A DNA stretch of 49,036 nucleotides from Alphaproteobacteria bacterium bin52 (GCA_002238645.1 MPMT01000036.1:1-49036), one strand, 5' to 3'. Shown: positions 17,249 to 26,863, counted from the first letter of the stretch. Numbers and translations: made by a program. Notes: generated by a model not told the origin, from the letters alone.

Positions 17249-18216
17249 TACTCGATGACTCCGATCTTACGCGAAAGCTGTTCGATTTCACCGACGACCT
17301 TGTTGACGTAGTCCTGGAAGTCCGGACCGACCTTGGTGAAGGGGGCAAGACCGTTGGCCTTCATCGCGGCAGCCCATTCAGAGGAGGCCGCGACCGTGGC
17401 CAGGGCGTCGGACCATTTCCGGTAGTCGTCCTCGGAAATGCCCCTGGGCACGTAGAGACCGCGCCAGTTGACGGCCACCACGTCAATGCCCTGCTCCCGT
17501 GCCGTCAGGATGTGTTCGAATCCAGGAACCCGCTCCTCGGTCATCACCGCAAGGACACGGACATCGTCCGCCTTCAGGAAACCGACGACCTCGGAGATAT
17601 CTCCGGTCATTGCCTGGGTATGGCCGCCGATCGTCTGCGTCAGCGCATCGGCGCCGCCGTCGAGTCCGATGTACTTGACCTTGCGTATGTCGGTGAAACC
17701 GGCACGCCCGAGAGCCATCAGGACCTTGAGGTGATCGAAACCGCCGACGGCGGAGCCACCGGCAAAGGTCACCGAACCGGGATCCGCCTTGACCGAGTCG
17801 ATCAGGTCGGTCAGCGACTGGTACGGTGAATCCTTGGCAACCACGATCACGCCCGGATCCGCGCCGATTGCCCCGAGAAACCGCACCTGGTCCGCCTTGA
17901 GACCGCCGTAGGCGTCCTGAGCAAGCCGGGTCGCGGTCGCCGAAGACGCGGCAACGATGAGGTCCGCATCCTCGTTGCGTTCGTTCACCACATGGTTGAA
18001 CGCGAGTCCGCCGCCGCCGCCGGCCATGTTGGTGACCTGTACCGGTTTGTCGACAACGCCGATGTCATGCATGATCTTGCCGATGGTCCGGCAGGTGAAG
18101 TCCCAGCCACCTCCGGGATTGGCCGGAGCGATGCACTCGGCAGCCGAAACGGTTCCGGTCAGCCCGAGGCCAAGCAGGGCGCCGACGGCATACCCCGCGA
18201 TCGAGTTCTTGCGCAT
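17248..18216 (-). CDS. tctC: Tripartite tricarboxylate transporter substrate-binding protein TctC (Bug family)
   Basis: 322 residues. A signal peptide (basic start MRKNS, hydrophobic core, cleavage after VSA near residue 25) directs it to the periplasm. CIAPANPGGGWDFTCR and the NMAGGGGGLAFNHV loop are the ligand-binding loops of the Bug/TctC family, followed by VVAKDSPYQSLTDLID and FAGGSAVGGFDHLK. It captures the carboxylate and hands it to TctAB. First gene of the operon, preceded by GGAGG 12-13 bases upstream of the ATG and by an AT-rich promoter region containing an inverted repeat. Confidence 0.92.
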   Translation of the reverse strand: MRKNSIAGYAVGALLGLGLTGTVSAAECIAPANPGGGWDFTCRTIGKIMHDIGVVDKPVQVTNMAGGGGGLAFNHVVNERNEDADLIVAASSATATRLAQDAYGGLKADQVRFLGAIGADPGVIVVAKDSPYQSLTDLIDSVKADPGSVTFAGGSAVGGFDHLKVLMALGRAGFTDIRKVKYIGLDGGADALTQTIGGHTQAMTGDISEVVGFLKADDVRVLAVMTEERVPGFEHILTAREQGIDVVAVNWRGLYVPRGISEDDYRKWSDALATVAASSEWAAAMKANGLAPFTKVGPDFQDYVNKVVGEIEQLSRKIGVIE

Positions 18217-18313
18217 TTTTTGTCGTGTCCTCCGTTGCAGAACAGTGATTGCCGGTGAAACGACTTGTGCTGGCTGCGTTCGGAACGACAGCGCAGGGAA
18301 GCCGTCTTCTCAC

Positions 18314-18344
18314 GTCTTGTACTGCAAGACTCGATCGCATTCAA
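18314..18344 (-). promoter_or_regulatory. Possible tctC promoter with GTCTTG-N5-CAAGAC operator
   Basis: On the minus strand TTGAAT (18344-18339) and TACAAG (18321-18316) are 17 bases apart, each matching four of six consensus positions. An inverted repeat GTCTTG-TACTG-CAAGAC (18314-18330) overlaps the -10 element, a good position for a repressor or substrate-responsive regulator. It lies about 100 bases upstream of the tctC start. Confidence 0.45.
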
Positions 18345-18766
18345 CCGGTTACAATTACTATAAAAATTAAATAAATGCGCAGAATTACATGATATCGAAC
18401 ATGAAACTACAATATCGCACGGGCGTACTATAAAGGAACATGGTATCGCAGGTTCGCCAGTCTGGACTGTTCCCGCTCTTCGAACCGGGTTCGACACCCT
18501 GGACGACGGGCCCGTATCCGGCGAGGGCCACCATCAAGCCGCCGATACCCGACCCGGGCCCGGGCGAACGTCCAGTCCCGGTTTCTTGCAGGAGCCCCGG
18601 TGCCGGTGCCTGCGGAAACGGGCGGGGCGAGACCCCTGTCCAGCCCGGACGGTCGACGTGATCACGGATCAGATTGCCCGGGATGACCGGAACACCCGGG
18701 GAACGGCCGCTTGCACTCGCGAGGCGATGCGAATAGCGTGCGGCCGCTTTCTGAGAAAGGTCGGTC
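18345..18766. other. AT-rich spacer between tctC and lysS
   Basis: No gene is recognised. The line from 18361 has only 17 of 60 G or C bases, far below its surroundings, and includes GATATC and paired CATG sites. It probably contains divergent promoter and regulator-binding DNA for tctCBA and lysS. The part after 18440 returns to normal composition. Confidence 0.45.
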
Positions 18767-20365
18767 GTGCGCGCTTGCCCCGATATCTCAACGGACAACC
18801 TGCGGGAAGCCCGGTCCTGGCCCTTTGTCGAGGCGCGGCGCATCCTTGAACGGATCGAGCGCGACGGCGCAGGCGAACCGGACGGCGACATCGTGCTCGA
18901 AACCGGGTACGGCCCGTCCGGACTGCCGCACATCGGCACCTTCGGCGAAGTGTTTCGGACCACGCTCATCCTGCGCGTGCTTGAGCGCATGACCGATCGC
19001 CGGTGCAGGCTGATCGCGTTCTCCGACGACATGGATGGCCTGCGCAAGGTGCCGGACAACATTCCCAACCGGGACCTGGTGGCGGAACACCTGAACAAGC
19101 CGCTGACCCGGGTTCCAGACCCGTTCGGAACCCACGAGAGCTTCGGCGCACACAACAACGCGCGCCTGATGAGCTTCCTCGACAGCTTCGGATTCAGCTA
19201 CGAGTTCCTCAGTTCGACCGAGTGCTACCACGCCGGACGGTTCGACGACGCGCTGCTGCGCGTGCTTGCGTGCTACGACGAGATCATGGCGGTGATGCTG
19301 CCGACGCTGGGCGAGGAGCGCCGTCAGACCTACAGCCCGTTCCTGCCGGTCTGTCCGCGCACCGGGCACGTGCTGCAGGTCCCGGTCATCGGACGCGATG
19401 TCGATGCCGGAACCGTGGCCTACACCGATCCGCAGACCGGAGCGCAGGTCGAGACCCCGGTCACCGGCGGGCGCTGCAAGCTGCAGTGGAAGGTGGACTG
19501 GGCAATGCGCTGGCATGCGCTCGGAGTCCACTACGAGATGTCGGGCAAGGACCTGATCGACAGTGTCCGGGATTCCGGCAGGATCTGCCGGATCCTCGGG
19601 TCTTCGCCACCGGAATCCCTGAGCTACGAACTGTTCCTCGACGAGGAAGGCCGGAAGATCTCTAAGTCGAAGGGCAACGGCATATCCGTGGAGGACTGGC
19701 TGAAATACGGACCGCCGGAAAGCCTGGCGCTGTTCATGTTCCAGCAGCCCCGCCGCGCGAAGCGCCTGTTCTTCGACGTGATCCCGAAGAACACGGACGA
19801 CTACATCAGCCTTCGCGCCCGGCTCGCGGACCAGGCGCCCGGCCAGGCGGTGGACAACCCGGCCTGGCACATCCACGCCGGAGACCCGCCTGCCGACCCG
19901 GTGCCGCTCGGCTTCGGCCTTCTGCTCAACCTGGCAAGCGTGTGCCACGCGGAGGACAAGGACCTGCTGTGGGGGTACATCACCCGCTACGCGCCCGGCA
20001 CCTCGCCCGAGACACACCGCTTTCTGGACCAGCTCGCCGGCCACGCCGTGGCCTACTACCAGGACTTCGTTCGCCCCACGAAGTCGTACCGCGCACCGGA
20101 TGACCGCGAACGCGCGGCGTTCGCCGATCTCGCCGGGGAGATCGAGGTCCTGGCGGACGAATGCACCGGGCAGGAGATCCAGGAGGTGGTCTACGAAGTC
20201 GGCAAGCGCCACGGCTTCGACCCGCTCAGGAGCTGGTTCCAGGCACTCTACCAGGTGCTTCTCGGCCAGGATCAGGGGCCGCGGTTCGGGTCCTTTGTCG
20301 CCCTCTACGGGATCCGCGAGACAGTGGCGCTGATCAAGAAGTCACTCGAGCGCGACGCCGTGTGA
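18767..20365 (+). CDS. lysS: Lysyl-tRNA synthetase, class I
   Basis: 532 residues. It carries the class I Rossmann signatures HIGT (residues 55-58, within GYGPSGLPHIGTFGEV) and KISKS (about residue 297-301, in EEGRKISKSKGNGIS), with zinc-type cysteines CPRTGHV and the anticodon-binding helical C-terminus. It attaches lysine to tRNA-Lys using ATP. The class I form, rather than the usual class II LysRS, is common in alphaproteobacteria and archaea. The start is a GTG at 18767 preceded by GAAAGG. It converges with the DsbA-like isomerase gene, leaving 10 bases between stops. Confidence 0.95.
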   Translation: MRACPDISTDNLREARSWPFVEARRILERIERDGAGEPDGDIVLETGYGPSGLPHIGTFGEVFRTTLILRVLERMTDRRCRLIAFSDDMDGLRKVPDNIPNRDLVAEHLNKPLTRVPDPFGTHESFGAHNNARLMSFLDSFGFSYEFLSSTECYHAGRFDDALLRVLACYDEIMAVMLPTLGEERRQTYSPFLPVCPRTGHVLQVPVIGRDVDAGTVAYTDPQTGAQVETPVTGGRCKLQWKVDWAMRWHALGVHYEMSGKDLIDSVRDSGRICRILGSSPPESLSYELFLDEEGRKISKSKGNGISVEDWLKYGPPESLALFMFQQPRRAKRLFFDVIPKNTDDYISLRARLADQAPGQAVDNPAWHIHAGDPPADPVPLGFGLLLNLASVCHAEDKDLLWGYITRYAPGTSPETHRFLDQLAGHAVAYYQDFVRPTKSYRAPDDRERAAFADLAGEIEVLADECTGQEIQEVVYEVGKRHGFDPLRSWFQALYQVLLGQDQGPRFGSFVALYGIRETVALIKKSLERDAV

Positions 20366-20375
20366 GAACAGACGG

Positions 20376-20972
20376 TCAGGCAACGCCGAGCTTCTCGGCA
20401 ACGAAGTCCAGCCGGTCCTGGCCCCAAAACAGTTCACCGCCAATCAGCCAGGACGGGGCGCCGAACACGCCTCGCTCGATCGCCTCGCGGGTATCGGCCG
20501 CGAACCGGTCGGCAATGTCGCCGCTTCCGGCCGCCTCCATGATCGCTGCCGCCGGCAGGCCGCAGGCCTCACACACCGAGGCGACGATATCCGGATCGTC
20601 GATGTTGCGGTCATCCTCCCACAGGGCGGCAAGCAGGGCAGAGGACAGACCGAGCGCGTCGTGCCCGGCTTCGCGTGCCGCGACGATCGCGAGCGCGGCC
20701 GTCGGGCGCGTCGCCGGAAAGTTCACCGGCTGCAGGTGCATCGGTGCGTCGCGCCGCCGTTTCCACCGGGCCAGCTCCTGCAACCGGTAGGCCTGGCGTT
20801 CCGGCGCGCGCTTGGGCAACGGAAAACCGCCGGTTGCCGGAAAGATGGTGCCGAAATCCACGGCGTAGACCGTGACCTCGGCGCCGGCCTGCGCCGCCAT
20901 CCCGGAGAACAGCTTGCTGCCCAGGTAGGACCACGGGCTCGACGGGGTCATGTAGTATGAAACACTGGTCAT
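20376..20972 (-). CDS. 2-hydroxychromene-2-carboxylate isomerase family protein (DsbA-like fold)
   Basis: 198 residues. MTSVSYYMTPSSPWSYLGS, PATGGFPLPKRAPERQAYRLQEL and GVFGAPSWLIGGELFWGQDRL are characteristic of the HCCA isomerase and kappa-class GST-like group. The position equivalent to the DsbA CxxC is SPWS, so it is not a disulfide oxidase; the first Ser would bind glutathione thiolate. These enzymes isomerise hydroxychromene carboxylates in naphthalene-type degradation, but most homologues have unknown substrates. The ATG at 20972 follows GGAGAAAC by 8 bases; an upstream start adds 12 residues without a site. It lies 32 bases downstream of the FAD oxidase gene, probably co-transcribed. 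Confidence 0.85.
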   Translation of the reverse strand: MTSVSYYMTPSSPWSYLGSKLFSGMAAQAGAEVTVYAVDFGTIFPATGGFPLPKRAPERQAYRLQELARWKRRRDAPMHLQPVNFPATRPTAALAIVAAREAGHDALGLSSALLAALWEDDRNIDDPDIVASVCEACGLPAAAIMEAAGSGDIADRFAADTREAIERGVFGAPSWLIGGELFWGQDRLDFVAEKLGVA

Positions 20973-21004
20973 GGACCGTTTCTCCAGATACGGGACTGCC
21001 GCCC

Positions 21005-22111
21005 TCACTCCAGCATGTCGGCGACATGTTCGGCAATGGCCAGGGAACTGGTCATTCCTGGCGACTCGATCGCAAACAGGTTGACCAGGCCCGGCACTCC
21101 GTGATCACCGGGTCCCTGGATGACGTAGTCGGCGGCCGGCTCGCCTGGCGCCTGGACCTTGGGGCGAATCCCGGCATAGCCGGGCTGCAGTGCGCCGTCG
21201 GGCAGTCCCGGCCAGTACTTGCGCACCGCGGCGTAGAACCCGTCCGAACGCCCCGGATCCACATCGTAGTCGATGCGCTCGATCCACTCGACATCCGGCC
21301 CGAACCGCGCCTGCCCGGCGAGATCGAGGGTGAGATGAACGCCCAGCCCCGCCTGCTCGGGCGCCGGGTAGATCAGGGAGGAAAACGGCGCCCGGCACCC
21401 CGACAGCGAGTAGTAGTTGCCCTTGCAGTAGTACGATGGCGGCACCTGTTCCTCCGGGAAACCCTCGAGACGCCGGGCCAGATCCTGGGCGTACAGGCCG
21501 GCGGAGTTGACCACCAGGCGCGCCTGCAGCGCAATCGCCCCGTCTCCGCCGACCTCGAGCGTGACGCCGTCGTCCGACAGCCGACCGCACTCCACCGGAG
21601 CGTGGAACGCCACCACGGCGCCACGGTCCTCGGCATCGCCCTGCAGTCCCAGCATGTAGGAATGGCTGTCGGCAACACCCGTGGACGGCGACCACAGGGC
21701 CGCGACACAGGCGAGTTCCGGCTCCCGGCCCCGCGCCTCGCCGGCCGACAGCATCTCGAGGTTGGTCACCCCGTTCCGCGCCGCCGTCGCACGCAGCCGT
21801 TCGAGTGCGGGAACCTGGTCATCAGACGTCGCCACGATCAGCTTTCCGAGTCGGCTGTGCGGAATGCCTCGCTCGTCCATGTACCGGTACATCATCCTGC
21901 GGCCGGCGACGCACATGCGCGCCTTGAGGCTTCCGGGCGGATAGTAGATGCCGGCGTGGATCACCTCGGAGTGGCGTGAGCTGGTCCCGGTACCGATGGC
22001 CTCGGCCTGCTCGAGCACGATGACATCGCGCCCGCGAAGCGCCAGCGCACGCGCACAGGCAAGACCCACCACACCGGCCCCGATCACCACGCAGTCGACA
22101 TGTTCAGCCAC
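21005..22111 (-). CDS. FAD-dependent oxidoreductase of the L-2-hydroxyglutarate oxidase (LhgO) type
   Basis: 368 residues from the chosen start. [16 protein letters not shown] is the FAD-binding GxGxxG fold, [14 protein letters not shown] the flavin-contact motif typical of LhgO-like enzymes, and [11 protein letters not shown] plus GYAGIRPKV the substrate domain and C-terminal FAD loop of the D-amino-acid-oxidase superfamily. It should oxidise a 2-hydroxyacid to a 2-oxoacid, passing electrons to quinone or oxygen. I choose the GTG at 22111 because GGGAG lies 6 bases upstream; a TTG seven codons earlier is possible. It faces two DehI-type genes across a 131-base divergent region, and DehI products are 2-hydroxyacids, so a joint pathway is plausible. 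Confidence 0.85.
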   Translation of the reverse strand: MAEHVDCVVIGAGVVGLACARALALRGRDVIVLEQAEAIGTGTSSRHSEVIHAGIYYPPGSLKARMCVAGRRMMYRYMDERGIPHSRLGKLIVATSDDQVPALERLRATAARNGVTNLEMLSAGEARGREPELACVAALWSPSTGVADSHSYMLGLQGDAEDRGAVVAFHAPVECGRLSDDGVTLEVGGDGAIALQARLVVNSAGLYAQDLARRLEGFPEEQVPPSYYCKGNYYSLSGCRAPFSSLIYPAPEQAGLGVHLTLDLAGQARFGPDVEWIERIDYDVDPGRSDGFYAAVRKYWPGLPDGALQPGYAGIRPKVQAPGEPAADYVIQGPGDHGVPGLVNLFAIESPGMTSSLAIAEHVADMLE

Positions 22112-22242
22112 ATCCGGCTCCCGTTGTCGCAACCTGGGCCGGATTACCCCGAAGCCCGGCGACGGGGCAAGGACGCGGTCTTGACAGGTGCTGCCCGGAC
22201 GGACTGTTCTCCGTGCACACGGGATGCGGGAGACCAGGACCG

Positions 22243-23061
22243 ATGGCTGCAGATCCGGTACCGGCCGTTGCCGAGTCGGAGGCGACCGGCGAAATCGCGG
22301 AGATCTACGCCGACATCCGCTCCGCTCTCGGCATCGGGGTGGTCAATCTCATCTGGCGGCACCTTGCGACCATCGACGGCGCCCTGCCCTGGGCCTGGCA
22401 GGCGGTGCGCCCCCTGTACGCGGGCGGTGCCGCGGCCGCGGCCGGCAACGCGCTGCTGGGCGACCTCGAACTGCCGGACCTGCCGCCCTGGCCGGCCAGT
22501 GCCCTGCAGGCAGCCGGTGTGGACGAGGGCGACCTTCCGACGGTGCGGGCAATTCTCGACAGCTACAACCGGGGCAACGCGACCAACCTGGTGGCGCTCT
22601 CGACCCTGGTTGCGGGACCGGCAGAGACACCTCCAACGGGAGGGACGTCGCCACTGCAGCCGATCCTGCCACCGGGAACCATCTCCACTGCGATCCCGCC
22701 CCTGCCTGCGCTGGACGCCCTTGCCCCCGAAACCCGGGAACTGGTGATGGCACTGAGCGGTCTCGCCGCCGGGCCGCAGGACCGGATCGTGCCCAGCCTC
22801 TACCGGCACCTCGCCGACTGGCCGGGCTACCTCGCCCTTGCCTGGGCGGCACTGGCGCCGCTTGACCGCGCGGGCCGACTGAGGACGATGGGTGACAGGG
22901 CCCTCGGGCAGGCCGCCTGGCGTGCCCGCAGATTGGACGCGGCAGCGGCGGAGCGACCGCAGAACGACGCGGCGATCAGTGCCGCGATCGAGGAGTTCCG
23001 CAGGTCGGCCATCAGCCGCATGGTTCCGATCGCCATGATCCTGCGCTGCCTGACACGCTGA
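22243..23061 (+). CDS. DehI-family protein (2-haloacid dehalogenase-like), copy 1
   Basis: 272 residues. The pattern [38 protein letters not shown] in the first half and [20 protein letters not shown] in the second half shows the internal duplication of DehI (halocarboxylic acid dehydrogenase/dehalogenase family). DehI of Pseudomonas putida hydrolyses D- and L-2-haloacids by activating water with an aspartate; I cannot place that residue without alignment, so activity is unproven. The ATG at 22243 is favoured over one 10 codons earlier. It is followed by a paralogue 26 bases downstream and then an enolase-superfamily gene, forming one operon. Confidence 0.8.
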   Translation: MAADPVPAVAESEATGEIAEIYADIRSALGIGVVNLIWRHLATIDGALPWAWQAVRPLYAGGAAAAAGNALLGDLELPDLPPWPASALQAAGVDEGDLPTVRAILDSYNRGNATNLVALSTLVAGPAETPPTGGTSPLQPILPPGTISTAIPPLPALDALAPETRELVMALSGLAAGPQDRIVPSLYRHLADWPGYLALAWAALAPLDRAGRLRTMGDRALGQAAWRARRLDAAAAERPQNDAAISAAIEEFRRSAISRMVPIAMILRCLTR

Positions 23062-23087
23062 GGGCCCGGTCGGGCGGAGAGGATGTC

Positions 23088-23918
23088 ATGACGGTACTGA
23101 GCGAGATCACCGAGGCCGAGGCGACAGGCGAGATCGCGGCGATCTACGGGGAGGTCAGACACGCCTACGCGGCGCCCTATGTCTCGTCGCTGCTGCGTCA
23201 CCTGGCAACCCGGCCGGGGCTGCTCGAGTGGATCTGGCAGGTGATGCGTCCCGCCTTCACCTCCGGCGCCCTCCAGCACGCCGGCTGGTCCCGGGTCGAT
23301 GTCTCGGGCCTGCCGTCCTTGCCGCCACTCTCGGCCGGCGAACTCGCCGGTCTCGGCGTGTCACGGTCCGATATCGCGCTCATCGACACCGTCTGCCGGA
23401 CCTTCACCCGGGTCAGCCCCGTCAACCTGGTGCTCGCGGGGTGTATCGCCAGGCTGGTGACCGGCCAGGTAGAGCTGTGCGCGAGCGCGCCCGAACCGGC
23501 GGACCGTCCGCTGCCCGCAGCCCTGCCGCAACTGCCGGGCATGGTGCCGTGGGAACAGTGTGACGCCGGCATGCGTGCGACGCTCGCTGTCTTCCAGACC
23601 GACCTGGCCGGAGAGGCGTTCGTCCCTGGCCTCTACAGAATCCTGGCGCGGTGGCCCGGCTATCTCGCTCGCGTGGCCGACGACCTCGGGCCAATGCTGC
23701 GCGATCCCGCAGTGTGTGGCGAATGCGAACGCGTCGCCGACCGGATCGTTGACGCGACCCCGGAAATCCTCGCCGGGCTCAAGCCCCCGGCGTCGCCCCC
23801 GCCACTTGACGAGCACGGGGTCAAGCTGGTGCTCGACGCGCTCGCGACCTACCGGGGAACCAGCCCGCAGATGGCCGGGTTCGGAACCCTCCTGCTCGAC
23901 GCCCTGCCACAGCACTGA
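23088..23918 (+). CDS. DehI-family protein (2-haloacid dehalogenase-like), copy 2
   Basis: 276 residues. ITEAEATGEIAAIYGEVRHAY, SSLLRHLATRPGLLEWIWQ and FVPGLYRILARWPGYLARV line up with the first copy, including its internal half-repeat, so the two genes are tandem paralogues that have diverged considerably. Either they form a heteromer or they act on different haloacids or enantiomers. As with copy 1, dehalogenase activity is inferred from family membership only. It is the middle gene of a three-gene operon, with the enolase-superfamily gene starting 22 bases downstream. Confidence 0.75.
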   Translation: MTVLSEITEAEATGEIAAIYGEVRHAYAAPYVSSLLRHLATRPGLLEWIWQVMRPAFTSGALQHAGWSRVDVSGLPSLPPLSAGELAGLGVSRSDIALIDTVCRTFTRVSPVNLVLAGCIARLVTGQVELCASAPEPADRPLPAALPQLPGMVPWEQCDAGMRATLAVFQTDLAGEAFVPGLYRILARWPGYLARVADDLGPMLRDPAVCGECERVADRIVDATPEILAGLKPPASPPPLDEHGVKLVLDALATYRGTSPQMAGFGTLLLDALPQH

Positions 23919-23940
23919 CCGCGAAGGACAGGAGGTCGCC

Positions 23941-25041
23941 ATGAAGATCACCGGACTGCGGACCCGCCCGCTCGAGGTCCCGTTCCCGGAACCGATCGCC
24001 ACCTCGATCCACCGGATCGACGGGGCGGCCGTCCTGGCGGTGTGGCTCGAGACCGATGCCGGCATCACCGGCGAGAGCTACCTGTGGACGATCGGCGCCC
24101 ACAGGTTGCCGGTGCTCGATGCGATGGTCCACTCGCTGTTCGGCACCGTGCGGGGTCACGATGCCCGCGATACCGAGGCGCTCGGCACCAAGATCTGGCG
24201 CGAGATCAACTTTCTCGGCCACAAGGGCGTCACCATCTTCGCGATGTCCGCGCTTGACTGGGCATGCTGGGACATCAGGGGCAAGGCGGCGGAAATGTCG
24301 GTCTCCCGCCTGCTCGGCCGGGTGCGCGACCGGGTTCCCGCCTACGCCAGTGGCGGACTGTGGGCCTCGCGCGACATCCCGGCGCTCGAGCGCGAAGCGG
24401 GTGAACTGGTCGCCCGCGGATTCCGTGCGGTGAAGATGCGGGTCGGTCTGCCCGATATCGGCGAGGACCTGGAACGTGTCGCGGCGGTCCGCAATGCCAT
24501 CGGGTCCGGTGTCTGCCTGATGGCCGATGCCAACCAGGGCCTGGACGTCCATCACGCGGTCCGGCTCGGCCGGGGACTCGACCGGTTGGACCTGTCCTGG
24601 TTCGAGGAGCCGTTACAGGCTTACGACCTCGCGGGTTCCGCCCGGGTCGCCGCGGAGATCGACACCCCGGTCGCGAGCGGGGAGACCGAGTACACGCGAT
24701 ACGGGTTCCTGGACATGATCGATCGCGGCTCGGCCGACATCCTCATGCCCGACCTGGAACGGGTCGGCGGGGTATCGGAGTGGCTGAAGGTCGCCCACAT
24801 GGCCGCGGCCCGGGACATTCCCGTCAGCCCGCACCTGTTCACCGAACACTGCCTGCAGCTGTGCGGCGCGGTGGCCAACGTCAGCTGGGCCGAACACATG
24901 CCCTGGTTCGAGCCGCTGTTCCGCGAGCAGGTCGAGTTCGTCGACGGCGACCTGCTGGTCCCCGACCGGCCCGGGATGGGATTCTCCTTCGATCCGGACG
25001 CGATAGGCCGGTTCGCCCTCACCCCCGAACGGCGCGCCTGA
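23941..25041 (+). CDS. Mandelate racemase/muconate lactonizing enzyme family protein
   Basis: 366 residues. The N-terminal capping domain (MKITGLRTRPLEVPFPEPIA) is followed by the enolase-superfamily barrel with VKMRVG (catalytic KxK-like position), metal ligands in MADANQG (about residue 194), WFEEP (about 220) and SGETEY (about 245), and the catalytic His in SPHLFTEH (about 296). These residues suit a mandelate-racemase-type acid-sugar dehydratase or racemase. GGAGG lies just 5' of the ATG. Co-transcription with DehI paralogues and divergence from a 2-hydroxyacid oxidase suggest it acts on a 2-hydroxyacid. Substrate unknown. Confidence 0.9.
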   Translation: MKITGLRTRPLEVPFPEPIATSIHRIDGAAVLAVWLETDAGITGESYLWTIGAHRLPVLDAMVHSLFGTVRGHDARDTEALGTKIWREINFLGHKGVTIFAMSALDWACWDIRGKAAEMSVSRLLGRVRDRVPAYASGGLWASRDIPALEREAGELVARGFRAVKMRVGLPDIGEDLERVAAVRNAIGSGVCLMADANQGLDVHHAVRLGRGLDRLDLSWFEEPLQAYDLAGSARVAAEIDTPVASGETEYTRYGFLDMIDRGSADILMPDLERVGGVSEWLKVAHMAAARDIPVSPHLFTEHCLQLCGAVANVSWAEHMPWFEPLFREQVEFVDGDLLVPDRPGMGFSFDPDAIGRFALTPERRA

Positions 25042-25152
25042 CCGGACAGTTGACCGGTCGCGCGGTCATGGTGCAGTTGCGAAGGAGTCGTCGTCGGAAT
25101 ATGCTCGAATTCCGGCTCCGGGAACCCTGAATAACGGTTTCGGAAAAAGGCG

Positions 25153-26079
25153 ATGACGGCACCCTCCCTGCCCGGACGCAGCCGCATGCAGCCGGATCAT
25201 CACGGAGAACAGCACGTGCTGCACCCCACCGCACACGAAGGTCCGACAGGTCCGCGGGCAACGGTGATCCTGGTCGGCAACGAAAAGGGCGGCACCGGCA
25301 AGTCCACGGTGGCGATGCATGTCGCGGTCGGACTGCTGCGCAGCGGTTTCGAGGTCGGCTCGATCGATCTTGATTCCAGGCAGGCCACCTTGTCCCGGCA
25401 CATCGCCAACCGGCACGTGATGAAGGAACGCGACGGCGCCGACCTGCCGATGCCCCGGCACGTCACCTTCACGGCCAGCGACCACGTCTCGCGCGACGAG
25501 GCCGAACGGACCGACATCGAGGCGTTCGATGCCCTGCTGTCCGAGCTCGCGGATACGGTCGATTTCATCGTGATCGATACTCCGGGAGCGGACACCCCGG
25601 TGACCCGGCACGCACTGTCGCGTGCCGACAAGCTGATCACGCCAATCAACGACAGTTTCGTCGACCTCGACCTGCTGATGGAGGTCTCGGGGTCCACGCA
25701 CGAGACCGGGCGGATCAGCCTGTTTGCCGAACAGGTCTGGGAGCAGCGCAAGCAGCGCGCCGCACGCGACGGCGGATCGATCGACTGGCTCGTGATGCGC
25801 AACCGGCTCTCCAGCCTGAACGCGCGAAACAAGGTCGCAATGTTCGAGGCGGTCCAGGGGCTGGCCCGGCGGATCGGATTCAGGGTCGTGCCCGGGTTTG
25901 CCGAACGGGTGATCTTTCGCGAACTGTTTCCGCGTGGCCTTACCATCCTCGACATGTTCGAGACAGAGGGGACCGGCCCGCCGACGACCAGCCAGATCGC
26001 GGCACGCCAGGAGGTCCGCACCCTCATCATGGCGCTCGGTCTCCGGCACCCGGGTGCTGCCCGGCAGAAGGTGGCATGA
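25153..26079 (+). CDS. mipZ: Division-plane positioning ATPase MipZ (ParA/MinD superfamily)
   Basis: 308 residues. A deviant Walker A motif NEKGGTGKSTVAMHVA (about residues 43-58), IDLDSRQATLSRHI and the Walker B-like IVIDTPGADTPVT are those of MipZ, a ParA-like ATPase found mainly in alphaproteobacteria. MipZ forms a pole-to-midcell gradient through ParB and inhibits FtsZ assembly, so division occurs at mid-cell. The first 35 residues before the ATPase core are variable, and an alternative ATG exists at 25186. The vWA-like and DnaJ genes follow within 13 bases of each other. Confidence 0.9.
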   Translation: MTAPSLPGRSRMQPDHHGEQHVLHPTAHEGPTGPRATVILVGNEKGGTGKSTVAMHVAVGLLRSGFEVGSIDLDSRQATLSRHIANRHVMKERDGADLPMPRHVTFTASDHVSRDEAERTDIEAFDALLSELADTVDFIVIDTPGADTPVTRHALSRADKLITPINDSFVDLDLLMEVSGSTHETGRISLFAEQVWEQRKQRAARDGGSIDWLVMRNRLSSLNARNKVAMFEAVQGLARRIGFRVVPGFAERVIFRELFPRGLTILDMFETEGTGPPTTSQIAARQEVRTLIMALGLRHPGAARQKVA

Positions 26080-26092
26080 CTCGGATGCGACG

Positions 26093-26863
26093 ATGAGCGG
26101 CAAGGACGACACCCGCAAGTCGGGCCCCCTGCAGGAACAGGGCCGCCGCGCCGATGTAGACGCGTTCATCGACGCCGCGTCCCGTTCGCCACGCCGCGAT
26201 GTTGACGCGTTTCTCGGCAGGGTCCAGTCGATGACACCCGCTGCCCCGACCGGCAGGCCCGGCCGGCTGATCTTTGCAATGGACGCGACAGCGAGCCGGG
26301 AACCAAGCTGGGACCGCGCCTGTCACCTGCAGGCAGAAATGTTCACCGAGACCTCCGGTCTCGGCGGGCTCGAGATCCAGCTCGCCTACTACCGCGGCTT
26401 CGGCGAATTCCGCACCACGGACTGGCTTGCCGATTCACAGAAACTGCTGCACGAGATGGTCCGGGTCCGGTGCCTGGGCGGCATGACCCAGATCGGCAAG
26501 CTGCTTGCACACGCGGCCGCGGAGACGCGGCGCGAGAAGGTGCAGGCGGTCGTCTTTGTCGGCGACGCCTTTGAGGAGGACATCGATGTCGTCTGCCACA
26601 ACGCCGGCGAACTCGGCGTGCTCGGTGTACCGGTGTTCTGCTTCCACGAGGGCGGCGATCCTCTGGCCCGGCGCGGGTTCGAGCAGATCGCCCGGTTGAC
26701 CAGGGGGGCCTACTGTCCCTTCGACGGTTCCAGTGCGCGCCAGCTGCGCGAGCTGCTCGGCGCGGTCGCGGTCTATGCTGCCGGGGGCCGCAAGGCACTG
26801 GAATCCTATTCCCGCCGGACCGGCGGTGAAGCGCTGCGCCTGACCCATCGCATTACCCGGTGA
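26093..26863 (+). CDS. vWA-domain-like protein of unknown function
   Basis: 256 residues. The core LIFAMDATASREPSWDRA fits a von Willebrand A fold whose MIDAS DxSxS appears here as DATAS. It continues with QAVVFVGDAFEEDID and LGVPVFCFHEGGD, the later strands of the same fold, and FCPFD-like ending YCPFDGS. No signal peptide or membrane helix is present, so it is cytoplasmic. The start at 26093 is 13 bases after mipZ with a weak ribosome-binding site. The membrane DnaJ gene begins 10 bases after its stop. It may be an adaptor of a mipZ-dnaJ group; no function is known to me. Confidence 0.75.
   Translation: MSGKDDTRKSGPLQEQGRRADVDAFIDAASRSPRRDVDAFLGRVQSMTPAAPTGRPGRLIFAMDATASREPSWDRACHLQAEMFTETSGLGGLEIQLAYYRGFGEFRTTDWLADSQKLLHEMVRVRCLGGMTQIGKLLAHAAAETRREKVQAVVFVGDAFEEDIDVVCHNAGELGVLGVPVFCFHEGGDPLARRGFEQIARLTRGAYCPFDGSSARQLRELLGAVAVYAAGGRKALESYSRRTGGEALRLTHRITR

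Noticed and set aside
18788..20212. Minus-strand open frame of 474 codons
   Set aside because: It is the complement of the class I lysyl-tRNA synthetase gene and shows no domain.
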